DNA of 64,000 bases, taken from Tubiluchus corallicola (lineage: Eukaryota; Priapulida; Priapulimorpha; Priapulimorphida; Tubiluchidae). The stretch spans positions 15,001 through 79,000 of the forward strand of contig JAQGDQ010000399.1 of the NCBI GenBank assembly GCA_030141605.1, written 5' to 3'. Made by a program: the position numbers and the translations under genes. Below are positions 23,201 through 38,200 of the stretch, one piece after another. The first letter of the stretch is position 1. Each line of letters starts with the position of its first letter. The notes beneath the pieces were generated by a model. It saw only the letters and a list, made by a program, of their open reading frames with translations, searched no databases and was not told the DNA's origin.

Positions 23201-26200
23201 TTGCACTGGATAGATTACAGATACTGGGGACACACTTATGAAAATATTAAAGGATGGCACCAATATAATTATTACCACCTCATATTGCCTACATTATAAA
23301 CTAAGTGATCATGTGCAGTGATGGGCCACTAACTTTGTTAATGTCTAGGTAAGGTAAAATATCTCCATACTTTCATATACCTTTCCTGAATATGGACAAC
23401 TTGTTTTTCCAAAAATAACAAATAGTACTAGATGTAATTAGTAGTAATTATATTACTTTATAAGTTGACTCGATGCATAGCGAGGTGATGGATCAAGATC
23501 TAATTGTGATGTGCTATCAACTGTTGTGAAATCTTAAGTAAAAACATCTTAAGAACTTGTAAGGTTGTACGTCAGTATCATAGTTGACTTTTGGCTCAGA
23601 ATGGCATTAAACATGATGGTAAAATGATGCCACTACATGAGCCATTAATCATGAAGCGTCCTGCTCTAGGACCTTAGTTAATGACTGTTGCAGATTTTGT
23701 GGTCACAGTGTTGCCAACTATCTGTTTTCAATTTATTTCTTTTTTCAGCTTGTTGACCCCTGAAATTTGGTACACTAAGCGCATGCTTAGGCTGCCTATG
23801 TGTTAATCAGATCCTAATAATGGTGATATGCATCTCCTCTCTACTAAAAATACAACGTTCTAATGTTACTTTTAATACTAAGAATTTAATTTCATTTTCA
23901 CTAAGTATTTAATTTGTAAGGCTAGTGATACAATTATGCAAGCGTTCCAACTGTTTGTTTTAATTTTGATGCAAGTGTGTATTTTGCTTAACTGACAAAA
24001 CTAATACACTTATGGTTATATATTTTAGCTTTTTCTTTTCAGGAGTATACCTCTGTTTTAGTCAAATCAGTTTTTGTCCTTGAAGTTTAATTTTTACTTT
24101 TGCTAATTTTTTTACTGTTTTGACATTTCCTTGCTAGAGCCATCCTTACAAGAAACAAAGTATATGTTCGTATTTGTAATAATTAATATTAAAGGCTGAA
24201 GTTGATGTATCCCTACCTGATGAGAAAGAACGTGAAAGAAAGTTTAAGATTAAGTTGAAAAAAGTTGCACAGATCGACTTGTCTGAACTAGCCAAGGCAC
24301 TGACTAGAAAGCCATGTCTTATGCCGCACGTGACTCTACAGGCACTGGATATAATATTTCGTCACTTTCCAGCCACTAAGTAAGTATATCTCTAACTGTT
24401 GTAATCTAACAGCAAATGAAACAAAGCTTAAACATTTTGATGACGATTTATTTTTCTGCAGCTTTTGAGTAACTTGAAATCTTCAAACAAGCAGTTATTT
24501 AGTTTGATTTCTTATGTAATAAAATACATTGATGATGCTTTTTCATTTCAGTTTCATCTCTGTAGGAAGATCATTTTATCAGATGCCTAGAGATGGTGTC
24601 GGTGTTTCGCTTGGTGGCGGAAGGGACGTCTGGTTTGGTTATTATCAGTCCGTCAGACCTGCTGCGTGGCAACCAATGCTAAATGTAGATTGTAAGCAGC
24701 AGTGCACAGATATAGTGTAGCTAAATATAATAGAATATAACTTTATATTTTCTTTGAATACACAAAAAACATGATAAACACGTTATTTCTATTATGGTCC
24801 AATACAACAGAGGCTATTAAAAATGCTGCAGATTACTATGCAGATAGCTAAGATTATGTACAAATCAATTAATAGTAAAAGCGTAAGTTAAATCTCAAGT
24901 GTACTGTAAATCATTAACTAATACCACAAGCAACTAATCAATAGTTAAGAAAATGTAAATGAAAATAATAAAAGCTACAGATGTTAATGTATTGTACTAT
25001 AAGGTATGAAATACTATTTGAATTAAAAAATGATGTAAAATCCAGAGTGTAAAAACTATATTTTGGTTGCATATTTCACATTTGCTTTTGTAGAATGACT
25101 CAAACGTACAACAGTGATTCAGTTTCATTCAACCAACTAAAATGCACTGTAGCAGCTGTACACGTAGAGCGGTTATGATGAAACAACTGGTTTTAACTTT
25201 CTATGTGACTTTACTAAAAAGAGGTGAAACTGTGAAGTGAAACCCAAATTTCTACTACGTATCTTAAAGAAATAAGCGGACTAGCAGAAATACATTTTCA
25301 TTTATCACATTGCTCTTGCTTTTGTGACCTATTGCTGTTACTGAAAACTGTGGCCTAATCAAATGGCGCACTAGTTTTATTAAGGAAATTTTCTTAACAA
25401 TAGCTTCTATTGGGTAATTCCGCACTATACCTGGTTTTAAAATGCCATTGGCTTCATTATACATGGTATTATTAAGCGGCAGTTGCTGTTCAGTATGATA
25501 TCATTAGTTAGATGCCTTTATTAACCATTCTGTGTTCACTCTACTGACTGCCGTAAGCTATTTACGATATTATTAGATTAAAGGTGGTGATGTGAAATCA
25601 ACTCGTTCAGGACGTAAGAGTTTTCTACATTTTGTCAATGGGAAACAATTAGATTATACTTTACAATTTTTGTAGGTTTCTACTTCTCTATACTTTACAA
25701 TTTTTGTTGGTTGCTACTTCTTGTGCAATGGGCTTTCATGTAAAATTGTGTATGAAATGTATTTGATTACCATAGACAAATTAAAAATCGATTTTTGACA
25801 AAAAAAAGAAAAAACCAACAGTAACTGCAGTTTTTGCATCGCAACTGATTTCACATAAGTGGTACCACTGTACATTGTTGTGCCATATCACTTGTGTGAA
25901 ATTAGCTAATGCAGAAAATTTCAACTAACCAGGCACAACACTCTGATACAGTTTGGCCTCAAACCTACTCTGTTTTTAAGAAGAAATTCCTGTTAAAAGA
26001 TGAGACAGCCTTAATTTGTCCTTTGCCGACTGGTTGATTTTTCTTGCAACTTTGTACAGCAGACAGTTCTCTTGGTCTGTAGCAAACAGATGATCCGTAA
26101 AGTAATGTGTATGATCGCACAAGTGCACACCAGACTAAACTACTCTATAGGCTTAATTGGATTGTCTGAAAAGGGTATGATTTTCTCAGTTTTATCCAGG

Positions 26201-29200
26201 TAAATCACTTATGAATGTTTAAGCAAATAGCACAATTGAATAGTCGACATTGTCGTGAATAGAACAGTATCTAGTTTGTAATCGTTTCTGCTAATAGCAG
26301 AAAAGTCATAGGTATTATTTTGAATGGTGCCGTCCTGAAGGAGTTAATTACACTTTTACTTTGTTGTTATTTTGAACTTCTGTACATGTATACACGTTAT
26401 TTTTACAGCAACTGCAACAGCATTTTATCCATCAAAGCCCTGCTTGAATTTCTTGTGTGACGTCTTAGAAACGTCTCTGGATAAATTGAGGACGCCATTG
26501 AATAACCGCGACAGTGAGAAGTTCAATACCGAAATCAAGGGTTTGAGAGTGCAAGCGAGCCACACGAAGATAAAGTACCGTGTGAATAAAGTCACTCCTC
26601 ATCCTGCTCACACGCAGACGTATGTACCTCATGTTAATGTTTATTAACATTGTAACCCATGTCAGTGTCTTTATCTTTACACTAGTGTCAACTCTAGTCC
26701 AGAGTCAGCCTTGATTCAGAAAAGTGACACAGAAACAGAGTTGTGTACTTGTCTGCATAATAGGTGTTGTTAGTTTCTAATAATGAGTATTGTTAGAAAC
26801 TTCTGGTCGGCAGACAGCCAGAACTTCTGACTATTGCCTTTGTTATTAATTTGAATTTGTTACATTTTAAACTGTTGAAATAATTTAACGTTTTTTCAAC
26901 AGTGATTTTGAAAAGTAGTGTATGCTAGGATAAGTCAGTGCTTTTAGACAGGTGGTTTTCACAACAGCATGATCTTACAAAAATATCATTATTTTAGCAA
27001 CGCAGTTTGTGTGGCATGCGTTAGTTGGAGTGACAATCATTCTTAGCGAAGAAGTAGCAAGGAATTGTGGGTTGGGGGAAATTGACAATAGAGTGAGGTA
27101 ATGAGGTTAAGACAGCGAGGCCTCGTAGACCAGCGAGAACACCAAAGCAGTTTGGAGAGTCTGAAGAGGCTAAAGTTTACAATTCTCTGCACTTAAAAAA
27201 TTAGTTCGTGATGCACATTAAGGTTAGGGTTAGGGTTGGGTTTGGGTTTGGGGTTAGGGTTAGAGTGCTGCTTATATAATATAATTCACTGTTTATGCAT
27301 TACATGCTGTTACAAACTTTTCTAATCTGATTTCATCCTAGGGTTATTATTCTCGGTTAATATTTAGATTTCAGTTGAATCTAGAATCAGGGGAAACAGA
27401 AAATTGTACAGTGGCCAGTTACTTTAAGCAAAAGTATAATATTCGACTACAATATCCGCACTTGCCTTGTCTACATGTTGGCAATGTTGAGAGGAGCGTC
27501 TATATACCGGTCGAAGTGAGTAATGTCATATTTAAGTCATGCATTTGTTTGTTCTACAATGACATAGTAATTCTGAAATCATTTAACATGATCTAACTTG
27601 ACATAAAACGACATGCCTGAAATGACATACGTTACTAGTAATATTAATTGAAAAATTTTGGGGAACATTTCCAGACCACAAAAAAGTGGCACAAAAATAA
27701 TCTAAAACTTTTGACAATTGAATGATCTATTTTGTTAAATGACAAATGACATAGAAAAATTTAGTCAATGACTATTTTCAAAAGAAATAGATAACATTTC
27801 TGTTTTACTGTCAAAAGTTTAACTTTAATTTTAAACTGTCATAATTTATACTGTCACTGTTAGCAGGCCATTACCATCAGCTGTAGATGGAAGATGATAA
27901 AAATTCATGTCTGAGCAAGATTTTTATCAAAGCTTGCTACTGCTTGCTACATCTCTTATTGATATTCTCACTTGGCTGTTTTTCCTTCGTTTTTTACATT
28001 CTGAAAGTTGATCTTGCATTCGTTTTCGTCCTGACCAGTCATCTTTCCTGGGAAGTAAAATGTGCATAGCTGAAAACTGTTTATGGGTTGGCACCCGAAA
28101 CTTTTTTACAATGTAACGTTTATGTTCTTTTCTGTTATTTGTCCTTCATCTGTAGATGTGCAAACTCGTCGAAGGACAGAAGTGCAATAGGAAGCTTACC
28201 GAAGACCAGACAGCTAATATGATCAGGCATACAGCTAAACCAGCTCCAGAACGAGAAAAAGCGATCAATAAATTTGTATGTATGCTGCTTTCTCATTTCT
28301 TAAACTATCTGATTATTTAATTTGCAAAGGCATCATGTTTAGCTGAAAAGCATAGATGCATGATTTACTACAACATGATTTACTATAAAACTACGTAAGA
28401 GTAATGTAGTATAAAACTATGTGATAACTGCTTTTTTACTTCATGCAGATATTACTACGTAAACAGTATGTTACATTTTCGTAAATATTATATTTGTAAT
28501 GATACACCTTAGTCATGATTCGATACACATCATGATACTAACCTCACGATACTGTACCTATCATGATACACATCGAGTTAACATTGCAGGTTTTAATAAA
28601 AAAACTGGATTAAGCCCTTGGCACACATTATATATATATTTATACATATACATAATACATACATACTATATTTATCAAACAATTTTAAGATTGTTAAGTG
28701 CTAAAATAATTCGGCAAACTGTTTGGTTTCTGGTTATACTCTTGTATTATTTGCATTGTAAGCCATCAGAAATGCAGAATATTTCAATACATTTTTATTT
28801 AAAACATGCTGGTGCATTTTCTAGTCCACATTTGCTGCAAGCCATTTCAGAAACATATAAGCAAAAACTTAATTAACCTACTATACATTATTATGAACAA
28901 GTTGCGCTTTATTCCACACTGCAGACCCAAGGACGTGCTGAATATCAATGATTCAGGTCTTTGCGACACTGGTGCACTTTGACGACACTCATATTGTCAC
29001 AAAAGGTTTCACGATGCTTGGGTCTATCGTTACAGGCCTAGTAAATATATACTTTGTGGTCATTCACTTTCTGTTCCCAGTGCTGCCATATGTAAAGCTT
29101 ACCTATCGGACATGCTCACAGTATTGAATTTTGTTCTTACACTGTAATAAAACATTGATGCCAAATAAAATTGTTTCATGATGCTTGCTGGAAATGTTTA

Positions 29201-32200
29201 AAGTCTGGTGGAAATTTAAAGTGGAAACAAGTTTTCTTTAATAAAAAGAGCTAACTTTAACTTAAAATTTTACGTTAAGGCCAACAATAAAACTACATGA
29301 TCCTGTTTCCATCTAATCGCCCGGCTGGGAATTTTCCAATTTTTTTATATTCATATACTTACTTGGCACAGTAACATACAAGAGTATTTTGTAATTTAAA
29401 ATGTAAAATGCAATAATAGCATTGTTTCGACAACTAGTGTTTCCTCTTATACCATAATTATCAGAACATGGGTTCATACTGTACAAAAAATAGACTATAC
29501 GATAACCGAAATTATGCAATAATTCAGTAATACAAAACAACAAATTAAACAAAGAGAGCAAAATTGTGCATTGAGAAAATTTAAGCGTTACTGCTAACCA
29601 ATTTGAAAATAAACATTTCAAATGATTTTAAATATTCCACAATTCAGTTTTAACCATTCACAAAACGTTAAAAAACTTTTTTTTTCAAAAAAATTTCTTC
29701 CCTCTTTACTGACATTTTTTGAGCCTACGAGGTAAGACAAAAACGAAATTTTTTTTGGCTGGCTTAAATTTTTTCAATGTCATGGCTTCCTTTTAATGAA
29801 ATCGGGCCTCAAAGTTGCCTTTCCTCCCCAAAACATTTTGTTCAGTTTTGCTTGCTAAACTTCAGATAATCGCAGGCTAAACAACTGTGCCAGCAACTGC
29901 TTCTTTGGATACGGCGTCATTTCTCTGATGCTGAATTTGTAAAGAATGCAACACAACAAAATGTGACATGTCATAACCAAACGCAAACGCTTTGTCTGGC
30001 TTTTGCTGGCTTCGTCTAACGTGTGAAACGGGTGAAATCAAGTTCCAGACTCTCTTCACTCCCGATGGACTGTTATATAAACCACCATGAAAAAGTTAAA
30101 AAGTATCAGAAAATCTTAATTGGAGCCTTTTCTTTCTGTTTTTGTATAAAACTGATTCTGCACAAAGCACGCTGTACTTGACCTTTAAATGACGAGTGCA
30201 ATTTGTGGGGTACCTAAACATTTCGAGATGCCGTTTGTATATATAGCTTGGTTTTCTGTAGTGGGTCACTGATTCATATTGAGCTTCAATAAGTAACTCA
30301 CTCAGGGCCAGATTTTGGGGCCCCTAGGCTCATGAGATTATGGGCCCTCACAGACGGAACTACCCTCTAATTTGCCATGCTCGTCTCGAATATTTTTACT
30401 TGTGATATATTTTAGCAACATTGGTATAGCTGGAGGCCCCATATTTCAAATAAAGGGCTTGAAAGATGGGCCTTTATCTCAAATAAAAGGCCTCAAACAG
30501 GAATCCTTTATCTCAGATGAGGAGCCACTTTAAAATTAGATATTCAGACTTCCTGGTCTTCTTTTTTAAAGTCAGCAATGCAGCTTATGGGCCCACCCAA
30601 GCTTGAGAGGCCCTATGCTGCAGCCTTTGCTAGCCTACATGGTAATCCAGCCTTGAACACACCATCTAGGGATAAGTAGTTTGCTAGTAGCAGTAATTTT
30701 TGTTTGGCTAAAGTAAATTGTTGCACACTAACCCTTTTTTTCAGGTTCAGGAAGCCAATTACAATAAAGATCCGTTTCTTAAAGAATTTAACATAAGCGT
30801 TGACTGTAAGATGGCAGATGTTCAAGGAAGAGTGCTTCCGGCTCCTGAATTAGGGTATAGAGGCGAGGTGGGCAGATTAACTACATTTTGTAATTTGTTT
30901 ACACAATGTGTGATTTTCATCAAACTACTTATTTAACTGTTATTTGCTATCTAAAGGCTTCATGATAGTTGAAAGGTCTAAAGTACTTTTTTATTTAAAT
31001 GTGATGACAATATTGGTGGTTAAGCTGCAGATAAACAGTGATAAACATTATTTGCCTGACAAAACTGTGTGGTAAAACTGTACTAATCTGAGATGGTTGC
31101 TCATTAGTACGGGAACTTGTTAAGTGGGCTAGTTTCATGAGCTTCTTGTATTGCATTGCAAACAATGTATTGCACAGTTAATGATGAACAATAATTTAAG
31201 TCATTGAATGTATTTTTGTAAAAAAAACTTAAATTCTTTGAAAAAAGGCTCTTATTTTGATAATCTAGGTGACTGAATCGTGAAGTGACATATCTGAACT
31301 TGTCGGTTGTACTGACTACACTGAGCATACAAACTTCATTTTCTGTGAAAGGTTTTGCATCTTTAAATAAAGTTTTCCCCAACTGATTTGCTTTTAGGGA
31401 AACCGAGTTTCAATATGCAACCAAAAGGACGACTATTGTTGATAACAACATGGTGCCTCTTCATTGTTTACATTTTGATACAGCCTTACATCAGCATCAG
31501 AGCACTTTCACAAGCCAGAAAGAAATATATAATAAATTTGTAAACTAATGAACACTACTGTCCTAGTAATACGCCCTAAATAATTACTAAATAAATTTAG
31601 CAACTCGCGCACAACAACCCAAAAAGCAACGTTAAACTGCCAATTTCACATCTGGCTTGTGAAAGTACAGTGATGGTGGTGGTGGTGGCGCTGGCGGTGG
31701 CAGTGATGAGGTTGAGGATGAGGATAGAAACTTGCTTTGAGATACCGTATTATCACCAACAGCTGTTGTTTTGGTTGCATTATTTAAACAATGTTTTATT
31801 GTTTTAGCAAAAAGCTCATCCAGTAGAAGGTAAATGGGACATGAGAAACCGACAGTTCAAAGAGGGAAAAAAGATTAACGTGTGGGCAATTGTTCACTTC
31901 AAATACCCCGAAGATCGAAGAATACTGTACGAAGACAAACTTGCGTAAGCGTTAAAATTTTGTTCATTGTCACCAGATCCGGATTATGACTTTTTGGGTC
32001 CCCTGAGCTAATGAAATTACCGGGCCCCCTCACGGGCATGCACCTTCTAGCTCTCCTACAAAATGAGTAAGATGACGAACAAACATGAACTGAAGCCCAT
32101 GAGTTACAAATAGAACTCGAGCCCCTTATCTCAAATAATAGGGCTCGAGCCCCTTATCTCAAATAAGGGACCACTTTCTTAAAATTGAGTTTTCAGATTT

Positions 32201-35200
32201 TCAGGCCTCTTTTTTTAAAGTTGAAATTTTATTTTAAGTTAAATGAATTATTCAGCAATGCAATATTCAAAAAAATATATTTTAAAATCTTTTAGCAGGG
32301 CCATCAAGTTTGGGGCCACCCAAGCTTGAGGGGACCTAGGCTGCAACCTATAGTAGCCTATAGGGTAACCCGTCCCTGATTGTCACAATATACAATTTTT
32401 GTGATATCAGCTGAAATAGTCAAGTGAAATATTTCAATTATTTAAACTGTGTAAGTCTTCAATGATTTCTTGTATTGCTTTACAAAACTCAGTTTCCTAT
32501 ATGCTGTAATTGTGCTGAAATTACTAGCAAACCTGTACCAGCAGCTTAAGTTTGGTTGCTAAGTATATTCAAAAATCAGCTCATCTCCTTGCAGCTTACT
32601 CATATTTTTAATCAAAACAACGCAGACTCATTACGGCTGCACACTCTCCCCACGCCTACACCACTCCCAGAATTATCAGGTGGCACCCTGATCAGGATTT
32701 GTACTTGCCTGCTTTTCCTGAATGCTGGAACCCAGTCAGATGCTAATAATAATAATAATAATGATGATAATGATGCCAACATGAACAACAACAACAAAGG
32801 AACCCCAAATTCCCTTGATAACTACCCTTTGTGTCAGTGTGTAAACTAGGTGCCTAATATGAGTCTAGTTGTATCTGCAAAATTCTAAGTTCATGATGCT
32901 TTTAAGCAATTCATCATCAGCTAAAATTGATTACAATCACTCACTATTTAGCATTATTTTACCCAACATATTTATTTGTCTTTCTTTTCTATAGTAATTT
33001 CATCAATGAATTGCAAAAGATTGGTAGAAATAGTGGCATGCCTTTCAATTACCGACCTTGCAAAATTGACACCTTGAATAGACCGGAAGACATTGAGGGC
33101 CATTTTAAGATTTTACAGGAACGGCATAGAGTGGAACTGGTTGTAATTATACTGCGGGGAAAGTGCTCTAAGCATTACGGTATGTAGCATGTAGATTTTG
33201 TGACTTAGCACCTTACCTGCTGAACTCAACCCATTTTAGTCTCCATTCTGTACATGTGCACAACACAAGACAATGCAAAATTCCAGAAAGCGTGTGAGAT
33301 CTATTTCTACATAAATGCTTTTCAGGAATATTATCAACCATTTTATTCATAGCAGTAGATTAATTCCAATAAATTCACAAGTATTCTAAACAAAAACAAA
33401 AGTCTTTTTGATGGACGATAAAATCAACCAGTGCATTTTTATTTGGAAGTTTTGCAAACGCAGCACTGACTGGCCACTGCCAGCAGAAGGCCATCCACAT
33501 GTAACAATATAATGTTTAGAATAGGTGGGTAGCAGGAGACGTGGTAATGCCATTATAATGCAAGGTAGGTAGGTGATTTAGTCATGATATTGTTATCTGA
33601 CTTCACACTTTTTTCATACGTGCGTGCAGCAGACAATGCTACAAGGCACAGCCATTGTGCGCTGATCCTCATCCTGATCCTAATCCCAGGAGGCTACCAT
33701 TTTTGCCAATTTCTCCGTAAAATCTGGGTTGTTGAGAAAGAGTTTAGGGAATTAGGACTGTAACCGCCTCCACCGCTGATACCACTGATGGTTTCCCAGT
33801 TACTTAACAAAAGCAGTGTTGCTGCCTGTCCTTGGGAGGAGGAACAGTAAAATGTACATGTTATTTATGTGTGATTTCGATATTAGCCCTTATTTTAAAT
33901 ATTCATCTTTGTGTGACTTTACAGTCATTTTTTTTTATTTAATTGTTTATTTGGTATGCAGTACTTTACATTCGTTTTTATTTATTTAATTTTCGACTTA
34001 GTATGTGTTACTTTACAATAATTTGCATGTACTTTCAGCGGAGGTGAAAAGAGTTGGTGATACCAAATTAGGAATGGTTACACAATGTATACAGGAGAAG
34101 CAATTGCATAAGTGCGCGCCTGCAACACTCTCCAACCTGTGCTTGAAGATCAATGCAAAGCTGGGCGGAGTCAACAACATAATACCAAAAGAAATCGAGT
34201 AAGTTTTATAATTCTTGAAATTAGTTGATGAAATGTTCAAGATAAATTAACCAAGATATTGTTATATGAAATTTAGTTGAGTGGAACTCAATGGATTCGT
34301 GTGTTTACGGAAAGTAGTGCAGAGAATAAGTTATAACTGTAACAAACACTCTTGTGCTCACTCACTCATCATATCCGTCATCATAGGAGTCCTCAGGCTT
34401 GCAATGATGGTAGTCTTGATCTGTACATGTACTTTGTATGCAAGCATTGAGCAATAACTTCCTTTGTGTAATCATAATAATTAGTTAAAGAAACTTCAAT
34501 GTCCTTTGGGGTTATATAAGCCTTTAAATGCATATTTACAAACATTTGAAGTGGCTAAACATAACCTGTTTTCTAAATTTAAGCCGTGTGGAATTTAATG
34601 TTGATATGAACATGCCTTAAGTAATTGAGACAACAGTGTGCTCTCCATCTACATTCGAAATGTAACTGCGTTATCTTCAATAGTTAAAGGCCTATATGAC
34701 CTTAACAGATATTGAAGTTATGATTACACAAAGAATTCATAGTTATTATTAAACAAAAGAGACTTCTTAAAATTAAATAACTTACCTTTTTCTGGCAAAT
34801 TTCGAGTGTGGGCATTGCCATAATGATCGCCATGTTTCGCATCTTTGGTTACTGATGTTTGTTTACCAATCTTTGGTGACCTTGTGACTGTACTTATAAG
34901 ACCTCGTGCTTTTGTCATTCATCTTGCGCAATGAAAAATGACTGTTCTTCAAATTTAATGTCGCTAACAATGAAGTGATAAAAAATCAAAAGAAACAAGT
35001 TTTACAGTAAGCTTACGATAAAATAAACTGAATATTCGTAATGATCAGTGGCGGCTCGTGTATAGGTACTTGGAACTGCAGCATCCCCTACTTTCATTCA
35101 ATATTATCAATAATATTCAGTATAATAAGTCTTTTCTTTCATTCTTTCTTTATACTTGTACGGAACCAGAGCAAGTGAGGATAGTTCTGTTTGCTTTTCA

Positions 35201-38200
35201 GCCAAGCACACTGTGCTCACAACTCCTGCAACATGGTGTTTGCATGTTGTGCGCATGCGGCCATGCGCACATGTCTAAGCCCAGGTAGAGAAAGTACTGT
35301 CCCTTACACAGTTTGTTACAGTTGTCACGTTCTTACCGTGAATGGATCAAGCTTGAACTGCAACAATTTAGGATATCAGAAAGCAAAAAAATTTTTTTTG
35401 TTTGGGATTCTATCAAGTTTATGCATAAACTTTCATATGTTTATTTTATTTTACACAGTATTAAAACAATGGCTAAAATTTTCTGAAGCAGCACCCCCAC
35501 TAATTTTAGCTACAAGCTGCCACTCGTAATGAGAGTAGGATTTTAAGTTGTAAAAACTTATATTATAGTGAATGTTTAGTTTGACTTTAAACTACATTGG
35601 AGGATGCAACACTCTACTTAATATTGTGAAGCTGCCATAGGTTTTCATTGCTTATTTTTAGGGTTAGAGTTTTTGAAAGACCCGTCATAGTGTTTGGAGC
35701 AGATGTCACACATCCGGCTCCAATGGAGAAAATGCCCTCAATTGCTGGTATGGTGGGTAGTCTAAACCGTAATGCTACGCGTTACACTGCCGAAGTCAAA
35801 GTTCAGGAGTCAAGAAAGGTTAGAAAAAAGGCAGTAAAACATGTGTAAAATCTATATCTTTGGGGTCAAGTTTAGATGCTCAACAAAATGCAGCAAGCGA
35901 GAAGTAGATTATTATTCAAATATAAAATGAACCATTTCTTTGCAAAAAGGAACTAAGTAACTATTGAGCCTCTAATATATTATAATAAAGAAATACAGAT
36001 TACTTTATACTATGGTCTACGGGCTCCTCAAGATAAATGTCAATAGAAGCAAAAATTTTAAATGTTTTGCAGATTTATTCTATTTCTGTTATCTCTGCCA
36101 TATTTACAAGGGCATTGGAATATTTCTGTTGTTGACGCTTCCACTGGCGTTAGTTGACAGTTACAGTTTCTTGTTAGCTGAGCCTGCTACTAGACATTCT
36201 AAAAAATCTAAACTCGCGCTAATGACATCTATTAATAAAATTAATAAAATAATATTTTTTTCTATTTGTATATTCGCTCAAAGAATTCTGAATGTCCTTT
36301 TGCTTCTATACAATAATTGTTCTTCGTGTGTGGCATTGTCTGTTTTGTTGTCCTTGGAGATTACTGATCATTACCAATTTGCCACATGAGTTCAGCTCCA
36401 GATTTTAAAAGTATTGTAAATAAATTGCATTTTTCTTTTTTCTTTTTTGCAAAAAGGGGTGGAATTTTTTCAGCCCCAAGCAGAACTGATCCACGGTTGC
36501 ATTTTCTCAATGACTTCAAGCTTTACCTTTGGATTCAAGTGCGATTCTGATAATTAAATGAAGAATATGGAGGAATCAGCTAGTTGTCTCCTTGCTTTGT
36601 ATCATTTGTCAATTTTTCCTTTTTAAAGGTGAAAAACAAAGACTGGTGTTACAGGAAAAAGATAAAAAGATACTACTATGTTGTTCTCATTAGCTGATCA
36701 AGTGCTTTGAAGAACTTCAGAGCCCTCGAGCTTCTTACAAATGCTGTGCTTTACAAAGGGCAACCTGTTAAAACATGTTACAGAGAAGTGCCTAACCTTT
36801 CTACTTAAATTTGTTAGGAAATCATAGAAGATTTGGCTCAGATGACAAAGACGCTGCTGACTAAGTTTTACAAACACACGGGTGGTAAGCCAGAAAAAAT
36901 TTTGTTCTACAGAGATGGAGTGAGCGAAGGCCAATTTCAGCAGGTATAGCTCTGCTACCTACTAAAATGCTAAATTAACCACTACTGAATGACTGTGTTC
37001 ACACAAACTAATTTTATCAGTTTTAATTGCTTAAAGGTCAAATACAGCAGGCTAATTTCAGCAGGTACAGGTATAGGTATAGGTATGCTACCTACTAAAA
37101 TGCTAAATTAACCACTACTGAATGACTGTGTTCACACAAACATAATAAAATTAGTATGCATAAAAGCTTGTGTTTACAGGTGGATCTTAACGTTTTTAAT
37201 TTCTGTTAGCAGTTATTTGTGCACAAAAGCAGCCTATTAATTAAGTGATAATTATTTATGTTTGTTCTGTATTACTGTGTGTTAAATTCATTTTTATTAT
37301 GGAACATGGCATTAAATTGTAGTAGTCTGGAAGAAACATTGAAATAAGTTGTCAACAATTTGTACAGGCAGATACCTGCACCATTGGCTATTAATCAGCA
37401 GTATTTCAAGTACTGTGTGCTCTTCTGTGTAGAAGTGTGCAGCTTCTCATTACGCTGCTGTGAAACACATCTACATCTTTGTGGAAGGCTACCATACGGC
37501 TATTGTTATAAATTCAGGGATGTTTATTGTGAATTTTAACTGCTATTTTTATCGTGATGTAGGTTCTTCAGGCCGAGTTGACGGCAGTGAGAAATGCATG
37601 CCGGATGCTGCAACCTGACTATGAACCCGGTGTTACATTTATAGTTGTTCAAAAACGCCATCATACCAGACTTTTTGCAACTAATGACAGAGATCGGGTA
37701 TGTTTGCCTTGCCGATTAATATTGTCATGAGAGCAGTAAGTATGCTTATGCAGCAAATTCCTAGGCCTTCCAGAAAATCAGTCAGTGCCAAAATACCATT
37801 TAAAATTCTGTACAACCTGACAGAATTGTGTTTTCGTCATGCTGTATTGATGCAAAATTATGATTAAACAAAACTTTTTATAATGTTTCACAGTTCATTT
37901 TTCAGACGTTTTTGGTATTATTCTTGCCCGTGGCCTCAACGTAAATTCTAGAAGATGATTTGAAATGATAGCAATTGATTATACGGGGTGTTAAGTAAAT
38001 ATTTACTGGTCATATGTTAGAATAATGCGCTAATTTTATGCATGAATGTAGGGTGTTTCGAGATAAACAGCACAATTCTGCTATTTCTGAATCTGAATAT
38101 GCTAATCTATGTACAACGAAATATGTTTTAAGTCAGGGCTGTGCAAATTGCGGCCCGCGGGCCACTTGCGGCCCGCCGAGAGAATTTGTGCGGCCCGCGA

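Noticed and set aside
26372-26647. Possible independent small gene
   Set aside because: It is Argonaute exon 8 plus flanking intron read through.
35058-35529. Open frames of 76 and 112 codons
   Set aside because: They lie inside a hAT-like MITE bounded by an 8-bp duplication.
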